9,973 bases of DNA from CAZBGQ01 sp964491515 (GTDB lineage Bacteria; Patescibacteriota; Gracilibacteria; UBA1369; UBA12473), in the NCBI GenBank assembly GCA_964491515.1, contig CAZBGQ010000027.1, positions 1 through 9,973 of the forward strand, in the 5' to 3' direction. The notes beneath the pieces were generated by a model. It was not told where the DNA came from. It did not search any database and saw only the letters and a program-made list of their open reading frames with translations. Shown piece by piece: positions 1 to 6,454 of the stretch (positions within the stretch are counted from its first letter, which is position 1; each line of letters starts with the position of its first letter). The position numbers and the translations under genes were made by a program.

Positions 1-5
1 AGAGG

Positions 6-34
6 TTGACTTATTAACCAAAACATGGCAAGAT
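6..34 (+). promoter_or_regulatory. Extended -10 promoter of the giant gene
   Basis: A -35 box TTGACT (6-11) is followed after 17 bases by CAAGAT (29-34), with TG at 26-27 forming an extended -10 (TGg). The -10 itself is a weak match to TATAAT, but the -35 and the spacing are good. The predicted start of transcription near base 41 leaves a leader of about 18 bases before the ATG at 59. The same design recurs at three other genes in this window, which raises confidence. Confidence 0.5.
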
Positions 35-58
35 TCTTCCTTGAATTAATTTCGACCA

Positions 59-3000
59 ATGCCCATAAAAAAAGGAACAACCCAACCAAGAAAGCCAGCC
101 CCTCCTCGGCCCAAAGTCCTTCCCGCTCAAAGCAGCGAAGACTTAACTAACAATGACCCCGAAGGAGCTAACGCTATTGACGACATCCGACAAGCCGCGA
201 GCGGACGCCAACGACTTTCAATACAACACATAAACTCACAAGCAGTTCAATTTATACCTCATCCCATAACAGGGCTACCTCTTTTTGCAATGGACAACGA
301 TAGAATCGTACTAAATCCAATAAATCCACCACTAGAAGACCCTTCAATTACAGAGGCATTAATTATTGAAGCACGACAAGATCCTTCAGCCATGAGGGAA
401 AAAATGATCGCTCAAATATTCCCAAAACTTATCAAGTTACTCGGATTGCAAGAAGCCATTAAAAAAGCCATAGAATTAGATTTGGACATTTCCCCCGAAC
501 AACTCCAAGCAACACCAGATCATTCATCTACCTCATCAGACCCTTCACACCTAAAAGATCTACTTTTAGCCATATTCGAAGCCACACACCACAACGAAAT
601 AGAAACGATAAAAGCAACCATGGCAGACAAACATCCAAGAGAAGGCACCCCCTATGAAGTAGCCATTTTTGACAAATACGGAGAGCTCAAGCGAACAAGC
701 TGCCAATTTCCCGGAAAATCAATCAGAGAAATCACAGAAATCGTACAAGCCTATCACGACGATGTGAGCTTCCGAAAAACTCTAAAAATAAGTAGCGCCG
801 ACCTATTCAGCCATCCGGCCATAGCACCGTTTATTCCCGACACTAATGAAAAGGCAATAGAGACACTCCAAGCACTAGGAATTCCATACACACCAACCGA
901 CCAATCATTACAAACTCCCAGTGCCGAGCGTGTCCTTCTAGAGCACCTACAGTACGGACGCATGGCCATAGCAGAAGGATTCAACGTTGAAGCTTCAAAG
1001 GAAGAAATTCTGGCCGCGCTTGAGAGCCACGCAACCATCATTCAACAAACACTTAATTTCCTCAACGAAAATGATATCGGCGGCCACCTCCTGCTCAGCG
1101 CCCTTCACCGTCATTTACAAGAGATAAAAGATCGAAAACAAGTCCTTGAGCAAGAAGCCCCCTACCTCCTAACCAAACGCCCTTACGCAGAGCACAACTT
1201 TCCCTCTATGCCTAACAGGGAAGACCCCAAGATGCATATCGCTTTCTGGACTGAAGCAGACCCACGCCACCCAATAACGGATAAAGAAAGTGATTACATA
1301 TACTCAATAAGTGCTCAACTAATGCTAGTAAACAAATTACTAGCCGCTATTCACTCAGTCAAAACATTAACAGAGCTCAAAACACAATGCTTCGCAATCG
1401 TATCAGGCCTAGCTCAAACCGAAATACGCGGCATTAAACTAGATGCAACATGCCATGCATGGATTCACGAATTCGGATTAGGAACACCTCAGATAAGAAG
1501 AGACCTAGGGGAAAGAACTACAACCGACACTCTATACAACAAAACAGAACTACTCCACATGGATCAAGACACCATCTTGTACCAAATATTTAAAAAAGCA
1601 CACAAACTCGCAGGAAAACCAAATCGAGACCCAATGAATCAAGACGATCGCGCAAAAACTCTAAGCGATTTAGAAGAAATGGATCCAGAAAACAAGAGAT
1701 TCATAAGAATCCTAAGAAAATTTGCCCCCACTCCTACCTCCAAAGAAATCGGCATCCCCATTGAAGAAACCATAGAAGCCGCATCAAGATGGCATAAACA
1801 AACATTCCACACAGACCCACCTTTTCCAGCAACAGATAGCAGTCTATTTTTGCTAGGCGGCCCACTTTTATCTGAACAATTGCATGCATGCCTACCCGGA
1901 GCAGATCTCCATCATTTCTCAGGAATAGGATGGGTAGAATTCTCTGAAGAACCACTCGAATCAACCACGACCACCGCAAAAGAATTATTAGCCATCATCA
2001 AGGACAAACTAATAACTCTCAGAGAGGACCGCTCAACCAGCCCACAAGAAAGAAAAATAATGAATACCGTCAACCTCCACATACTCCTTCAAACACTAAA
2101 GGCTGTTGGCACAAAAACAGAACTTACCTCCCTCCCCTGGCCACAAACCCTTAGAGAAAACTATGAAAGCATAGGCCCTCAAGCAGGCCCTGGCTCTATT
2201 GAAGAAGAAATCAAGGCACTCCCATTAGATCAGCCTCTCACCATTCGGCTAAATGAACGCATCATCTACTTCCATATTCTAGAAAACATCGCCCACATAT
2301 ATAAACCAGAAATAGGCCCACTTGATTTAATGAATCCCACCCATCGAGCACTCTTACTCAAACACATTCAAGACAATAAAGCCCCTGAGACCGAAATAGA
2401 CGAGGACATAATTTCCTCCCTTCTAACCCAAGCCGACATACTATTTAAAAACGAAGAAACTCCCCCATCACTCGAAGGAACTAACCACATAAAAAAATCT
2501 GCATCCCTGCTCAAAGAATGGACAGAGCACAGCGGAATACCCGAAACCGAATCTTATCTCCATGCTCTTGAAGGACACCTCAGAGGAGAAAAACAAATCG
2601 CAATCCCCATCCTAACTTCCGAAGAAACATCCGAAGACATCTACCAAGATAATCCCCAGCTTACACAAACAAATGCAGGGATCTGGGGAATAAGTAGTGG
2701 AGAGCATTATTATGACCTTGTAATAGAAATCATGAGACTCAACAGAACACTGGGAGGAGCCACCCCCGAAAACCCTGAGCCAGAAAGCACCGCAGAAACA
2801 CTAGAAAACATCATTCGCTTATTTCATGAATTAAGAAAACTACGAAGCACCTGCAAACTAAAAGGGATAAATTGGAAATCCACACATCCCGCGACACCAC
2901 CCACCGAAACAAGCACACTTCACCCAAGAAGTAGCATCCACCTATGCGAATCCATTCTAATCACTCGCATCATTTGTCTTATCAATGGAGCCTTAGGCGA

Positions 3001-4609
3001 TTATTCGCGAGACGCACTCACTAAATCCGACCGAGACGAAACACTCGAAGAACTAAAAGTCCTAGCAAGCGAAGAAATTAAATCCATCGCAACTACCTTC
3101 AACGAAACGCCACAAAATATACTGGCCATGTTTACAGAAATTTTTGAACGAGCCGATCATATTTTCCCCAGCCCCTTCCAAGATTTCGAACATTTCGGCG
3201 ATTTCGCAAAAGCCAATTTCAAAAGCAACAGCGGCAAAAAGAAAAGCCAATCAAGGTCTAGACGACGACGTGGAGGCCGGCTAGAACAACATCACAACGT
3301 CGCACAAATCGAAGCCGACATCGATGCCTCCATAGAAGCCTGCCTAAAATGGGCGATCTACGTCCCCCACGATCTAAAAGGATTTGTAGGCAATCTAGAA
3401 GAGATTCGCACCTGCGACAAAATCAAATCCTGCTACATCGAACACGAGAACCCAGAAGGCATACTCTATCCACCCAACCTAAAATGCCATGGCCATTTCG
3501 ACATTAAGTTCGGAAAAATAACCCATCGCCTCAAATGGCATTTAACTCCAGACGCAAAACTCACAATCCATCTAAACGGAAGCGAATACAACGAATCAGA
3601 TTTCGACACCGAGCCACTCAAAGCACTGTATTTAGAACTCAAACGAATCATCCTAAAAGGGCTAGAAGGAAGATTGGTTCGTGATTTCAATGAACAAGAA
3701 AGCGAACGAGTCCGTCACATCACCGGAGGAAAAATCGCAAAAGCATTACAAGTTCAAGGGAGAAAAGGAAGCCCTGTCACGATTCGTCCACGCATCGATC
3801 AACTATTCAGAGGAGGCGAAGGAAAACGAAAACAACGCACAGAAAATGATCCTAGTATGCCCTTCATGAAAACCCGAATCCATACCGCTCTAAGACGAAT
3901 TGGAAATCAGACACCACTCAATGAAGCTTTCCTAGAACCAATAACGCTCTATCTAAAAGAAACTAAAAAAGCACCCAACGGACAAGAAGTTGATCTCTAC
4001 ATTCCCGTCAACACACTAGAAACACTGATTGCACTCCACGATGGAGAGCTCAAAGAAGAAGACATTTTCCTCAACACCTTAACCCGAGGATTTGCCAAAG
4101 CCGGCTACCGAGTCCAATCAAAAATCGAACCAGACGGAACCTCCGTGCATCACTGCAAACCTGCCAAACAGAGCTTTGAAGCCCAGCAACGGTATGATCT
4201 CATGAAAACACATCTAGGCATCAAACTTTCCGCAGAAGGATTAAAAGATCGGACCCAAATCACCATACCAAACGACGTTGATGCCGTAGTTATTGCCGCC
4301 CCCGAAGCAACACCGGACGCCACTTCTACCCGAATCACACTTGATGAAATCGTAGACTTTCTAGAAGCAGCAGAACGGGGAGAAGAACCTAAACACGCCA
4401 CCATCGAAGCTATTGAAGCAAAAGTCCCCGACCCGGAAATAATAGCCGAACTCAGCGAAGGCCCCGGCGCTATCGACCAACTTCGGGAATACACACGATC
4501 ACGCATCCACCGAGTCGCCTTTCACGCACCTCAAACCCCACAATTCCGCCAAGGAACATTTGTTCCACTAAAAACCATTCTCCAAGAAGAACCGACTGAA
4601 ACAAATTAA
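59..4609 (+). CDS. Giant orphan soluble protein, 1516 residues
   Basis: I do not recognise this protein and assign no function. The frame is open for 1516 codons; the ATG at 59 is placed by a promoter just upstream and ends in TAA. The N-terminus is Lys/Pro-rich (about residues 1-25). No signal peptide and no clear membrane span are visible, so it is probably cytoplasmic. Residues of roughly 100-1050 look mostly helical with many charged stretches. A strongly basic patch lies at 1060-1074 (KKK, then RSRRRRGGR), and a second around 1255 (GKRKQR). Between them is a mixed alpha/beta segment with Cys1119, Cys1125, Cys1143, His1144 and His1146, which could bind a metal or may be chance. Residues of about 1400-1475 are Ala/Glu-rich and acidic. 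The basic patches hint at nucleic-acid or ribosome contact, but this is only inference. It appears to be a single-gene transcript. Confidence 0.9.
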   Translation: MPIKKGTTQPRKPAPPRPKVLPAQSSEDLTNNDPEGANAIDDIRQAASGRQRLSIQHINSQAVQFIPHPITGLPLFAMDNDRIVLNPINPPLEDPSITEALIIEARQDPSAMREKMIAQIFPKLIKLLGLQEAIKKAIELDLDISPEQLQATPDHSSTSSDPSHLKDLLLAIFEATHHNEIETIKATMADKHPREGTPYEVAIFDKYGELKRTSCQFPGKSIREITEIVQAYHDDVSFRKTLKISSADLFSHPAIAPFIPDTNEKAIETLQALGIPYTPTDQSLQTPSAERVLLEHLQYGRMAIAEGFNVEASKEEILAALESHATIIQQTLNFLNENDIGGHLLLSALHRHLQEIKDRKQVLEQEAPYLLTKRPYAEHNFPSMPNREDPKMHIAFWTEADPRHPITDKESDYIYSISAQLMLVNKLLAAIHSVKTLTELKTQCFAIVSGLAQTEIRGIKLDATCHAWIHEFGLGTPQIRRDLGERTTTDTLYNKTELLHMDQDTILYQIFKKAHKLAGKPNRDPMNQDDRAKTLSDLEEMDPENKRFIRILRKFAPTPTSKEIGIPIEETIEAASRWHKQTFHTDPPFPATDSSLFLLGGPLLSEQLHACLPGADLHHFSGIGWVEFSEEPLESTTTTAKELLAIIKDKLITLREDRSTSPQERKIMNTVNLHILLQTLKAVGTKTELTSLPWPQTLRENYESIGPQAGPGSIEEEIKALPLDQPLTIRLNERIIYFHILENIAHIYKPEIGPLDLMNPTHRALLLKHIQDNKAPETEIDEDIISSLLTQADILFKNEETPPSLEGTNHIKKSASLLKEWTEHSGIPETESYLHALEGHLRGEKQIAIPILTSEETSEDIYQDNPQLTQTNAGIWGISSGEHYYDLVIEIMRLNRTLGGATPENPEPESTAETLENIIRLFHELRKLRSTCKLKGINWKSTHPATPPTETSTLHPRSSIHLCESILITRIICLINGALGDYSRDALTKSDRDETLEELKVLASEEIKSIATTFNETPQNILAMFTEIFERADHIFPSPFQDFEHFGDFAKANFKSNSGKKKSQSRSRRRRGGRLEQHHNVAQIEADIDASIEACLKWAIYVPHDLKGFVGNLEEIRTCDKIKSCYIEHENPEGILYPPNLKCHGHFDIKFGKITHRLKWHLTPDAKLTIHLNGSEYNESDFDTEPLKALYLELKRIILKGLEGRLVRDFNEQESERVRHITGGKIAKALQVQGRKGSPVTIRPRIDQLFRGGEGKRKQRTENDPSMPFMKTRIHTALRRIGNQTPLNEAFLEPITLYLKETKKAPNGQEVDLYIPVNTLETLIALHDGELKEEDIFLNTLTRGFAKAGYRVQSKIEPDGTSVHHCKPAKQSFEAQQRYDLMKTHLGIKLSAEGLKDRTQITIPNDVDAVVIAAPEATPDATSTRITLDEIVDFLEAAERGEEPKHATIEAIEAKVPDPEIIAELSEGPGAIDQLREYTRSRIHRVAFHAPQTPQFRQGTFVPLKTILQEEPTETN

Positions 4610-4624
4610 ATCTCCATTTTCCCT

Positions 4625-4652
4625 TTGCATTAGACCCATTCCATGCTATCTT
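4625..4652 (+). promoter_or_regulatory. Extended -10 promoter for the 47-residue gene and ftsQ
   Basis: TTGCAT (4625-4630) is separated by 16 bases from TATCTT (4647-4652), with TGC directly before the -10 (extended -10). Transcription would start near 4659, giving a leader of about 19 bases to the ATG at 4678. It lies in the gap after the giant gene, where no hairpin terminator is seen, so some read-through is possible. Confidence 0.5.
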
Positions 4653-4677
4653 CCCCCAGGTCTCTAACGTCCAAATC

Positions 4678-4821
4678 ATGACGAATAAAAGTTCATCCAA
4701 ACAACACGGTCTAAGCAGAGGAAACGAAATGCGTCCTAAAGCTAAGGCTTACAAAAAGCGTAACAAAGCCAAAGCTCGTGCTCGTCGAGAAGCCAAGCAA
4801 GAGGCTGCAGCTGCCAAATAA
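4678..4821 (+). CDS. Small, very basic Lys/Arg/Ala-rich protein, 47 residues
   Basis: This short frame runs from ATG at 4678 to TAA at 4821. By my count the product has 10 Lys and 6 Arg against 3 Glu, and 10 Ala, so its net charge is about +13. The N-terminal 20 residues are Ser/Gly-containing and probably disordered; residues 21-47 alternate Lys/Arg with Ala and could form a basic helix. This composition suits binding to RNA, DNA or the ribosome, but no family is recognised; it does not match bTHX or bS21 well enough to name it. It sits 26 bases before ftsQ, in the same direction and under a good upstream promoter, so the two are probably co-transcribed. Codon use resembles that of the neighbours. 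The promoter, the clean start and the strongly biased composition favour a real gene over a chance frame. Confidence 0.7.
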   Translation: MTNKSSSKQHGLSRGNEMRPKAKAYKKRNKAKARARREAKQEAAAAK

Positions 4822-4847
4822 AAACTAATCCATGTTATTCTGTATAC

Positions 4848-5819
4848 ATGATCTTTCGTCGTAAACCACGTCGCTCATTCGGAAAAACAACCTCCCCCCG
4901 CAGGAAACGTCCTGCTCGCGCGCGAAGTTCAGTTCGGCCATCCGCCCCCACACGTCTAAAAAGACGAAGTTCTGCTCCCTCACAGCGCAAAAAAAATATT
5001 GGGAAAACACTCATTGCATCTCTCGATAATTTCAAAACGAAAAAACGTAAACCACTAGCTCGAGGATTTTTCGCAAAACTCAAACGCCTTGTGCTCATTA
5101 TTCTGATAGGAAGTGCTGCATTTTTCATTGTTTACAACCTTTTCATTTCCGACAAACTCGCGATTCACACCGTAGCCATATTCGAAGACCAACAACCACT
5201 CCCCGAACACCCGCTCACCCAAATCCTTGGAGAATTCAAAAACTCAAACCTACTCCTTCTCAATACCGATAGAATCGAAATATTTTTACGCAAAAAATAC
5301 CCCTACTACGCCGACATACAAATCCACAAAACACTTCCCGACACTCTTGTTCTAAACCTTAAAACCCACCCCATTGTCGCTCGCTTAATAGTAGAAACAC
5401 TTGAAGGAAAAGACCAATTAATTCTAAGCACAGCAGGCCAAGCGCAATACACAGATGATGAAAACGCCTATGCCGAGTTACCCACCCTTTTCATCGAAGA
5501 ACCTAAAAAAATCCCCCAAGGAACGCAAATAATCAGCCAAGAACATTTAGCCTTTATCCTAGAAGCTATGCAAAACTTCGAGGATAAATTCGGAATGACC
5601 GTAGAATTCACTCAATACAATGCCATCCCTAGAGAGGCACACCTGTACACCGAACGAGGATTCTACGTCTGGTTCGACCTTTCCATGGACCTGGACGAAC
5701 AATTAGACAAACTCAAAAAATCACTCCCAAGACTAAACATTTACGAAGAAACACTTGAATACATTGATTTACGCATTTCAGGTATCAATGGAGACAAAGT
5801 AATTTTCAAACAGTTATAG
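4848..5819 (+). CDS. ftsQ: FtsQ/DivIB-like cell-division protein (POTRA domain)
   Basis: This is probably the bitopic division protein FtsQ (DivIB), which links early and late divisome parts, FtsB and FtsL in known systems. Residues 1-80 form a long cytoplasmic tail very rich in Arg, Lys, Ser and Pro. One membrane span lies at 81-100 (LVLIILIGSA then AFFIVYNLFI). A POTRA-like domain follows at about 104-172, with the typical segment in which a residue pair such as YPYYADIQIHKTLPDTLVLN precedes a strand. The FtsQ beta domain runs to about 320 and ends with the family-like YIDLRISG and KVIFK strands. A length of 323 is somewhat above the usual 240-290 because of the tail. The start at 4848 has no Shine-Dalgarno sequence. 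The gene is not beside ftsA, ftsZ or mur genes here; it follows the small basic gene by 26 bases and likely shares its promoter. The family is fairly sure; the name is by domain layout. Confidence 0.8.
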   Translation: MIFRRKPRRSFGKTTSPRRKRPARARSSVRPSAPTRLKRRSSAPSQRKKNIGKTLIASLDNFKTKKRKPLARGFFAKLKRLVLIILIGSAAFFIVYNLFISDKLAIHTVAIFEDQQPLPEHPLTQILGEFKNSNLLLLNTDRIEIFLRKKYPYYADIQIHKTLPDTLVLNLKTHPIVARLIVETLEGKDQLILSTAGQAQYTDDENAYAELPTLFIEEPKKIPQGTQIISQEHLAFILEAMQNFEDKFGMTVEFTQYNAIPREAHLYTERGFYVWFDLSMDLDEQLDKLKKSLPRLNIYEETLEYIDLRISGINGDKVIFKQL

Positions 5820-5820
5820 A

Positions 5821-5849
5821 TTGAAATTTATCCTGAAATTTGGTATAAT
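5821..5849 (+). promoter_or_regulatory. Strong extended -10 promoter of the pilT operon
   Basis: TTGAAA (5821-5826), a 17-base spacer, then a perfect TATAAT (5844-5849) preceded by TGG, an extended -10. This is the best promoter in the window. The predicted start near 5856 gives a leader of about 19 bases, A-rich and without a Shine-Dalgarno sequence, before the ATG at 5875. The -35 begins two bases after the ftsQ stop. Two copies of TGAAATTT overlap the -35 and the spacer. Confidence 0.75.
5822..5841 (+). repeat. Direct repeat TGAAATTT inside the promoter
   Basis: TGAAATTT occurs at 5822-5829 and again at 5834-5841, 12 bases apart start to start, close to one helical turn. The copies cover the -35 region and the end of the spacer before the -10. 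The placement would suit an operator for a repressor, but AT-rich repeats of this size also arise by chance. Confidence 0.35.
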
Positions 5850-5874
5850 AACACTGTAAAATAAATACAAAAGT

Positions 5875-6429
5875 ATGACTTCTTCAGATCCCTCAACACT
5901 TGCGGCGATAAAACAGATGATAGAACATGCGGAAACATCGCTTCGCTCTGCTAAAAAATTACTAGCAGATCTTGATGGAGGAAACCCAATAGCAGGTACT
6001 CCCCGCAAAGAATTCGAAACAGCAGCCAATGAACTTCCAAGCTTTGTTCAAGCAGGTCAACAAATCATAGAAGGTATTTTCGATGGGCAAAACATGATTG
6101 GACCTAACACAAAAGCCTATCCAGTTCCTGCCAATTACGCGAGTAAATCCAAACTAATACCAGGAGATCAGCTTAAACTAACAATCACTCCAGAGGGCAG
6201 CTTTTTATACAAACAAATCGGCCCCATTGAGCGAAAACACGTCAAAGGACATCTTGCCTACGACGATAGCCAATACAAAGTAATGGCCGACGGAAAAACC
6301 TATAAAGTACTATTAGCCTCTGTTACTTATTTCAAAGCCAATGTTGGTGATGAAATCACTATCATAGTCCCTGTTAACGGGGAAACTGAATGGGCAGCCA
6401 TTGAAAATGTAATCCCACGCCTGGGGTAA
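5875..6429 (+). CDS. Conserved-type protein with duplicated beta module, 184 residues
   Basis: Function unknown. Residues 1-35 look like an amphipathic helix or short coiled coil, followed by a Gly/Pro-rich linker. The rest, about 64-170, is beta-rich and seems to be two copies of one module: 65-105 (starting IEGIFDGQNM, ending PGDQLKLTI) and 123-166 (starting VKGHLAYDDS, ending VGDEITIIV). Each has a start of type hxG, a central Tyr-x-Val or Tyr-containing strand, an Ala-Ser element and a closing GD followed by a hydrophobic strand. I recall similar proteins from Patescibacteria, sometimes given doubtful ribosomal names, but cannot verify that here. No signal peptide or membrane span is seen, so it is probably cytoplasmic. 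It is the first gene after the strong promoter, 25 bases before the next gene, and so probably heads the operon with the pseudopilin-like gene and pilT. Confidence 0.85.
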   Translation: MTSSDPSTLAAIKQMIEHAETSLRSAKKLLADLDGGNPIAGTPRKEFETAANELPSFVQAGQQIIEGIFDGQNMIGPNTKAYPVPANYASKSKLIPGDQLKLTITPEGSFLYKQIGPIERKHVKGHLAYDDSQYKVMADGKTYKVLLASVTYFKANVGDEITIIVPVNGETEWAAIENVIPRLG

Positions 6430-6454
6430 ATTTAATCTATAAAAAAACAAAAAC

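Noticed and set aside
4150..4506. Minus-strand frame of 118 codons, and similar ones at 754-1041 and 1734-1979
   Set aside because: They lie wholly within the giant gene, have no promoter or conserved motif, and follow from its codon bias.
4553..4566. Inverted repeat GGAACA-TT-TGTTCC near the end of the giant gene
   Set aside because: It lies inside the coding region and has no T-run after it, so it is not a convincing terminator.
59..4609. Alternative genetic code with TGA as Gly
   Set aside because: Long frames are complete under the standard code and contain no TGA; Gly is encoded by GGN throughout.
4678..4821. Naming the 47-residue protein as ribosomal protein bTHX or bS21
   Set aside because: Only the basic composition is shared; the characteristic motifs of these proteins are not seen.
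4841..4848. TGTATACA as an extended -10 for ftsQ
   Set aside because: It overlaps the start codon, so it could not produce an mRNA containing the ATG at 4848.
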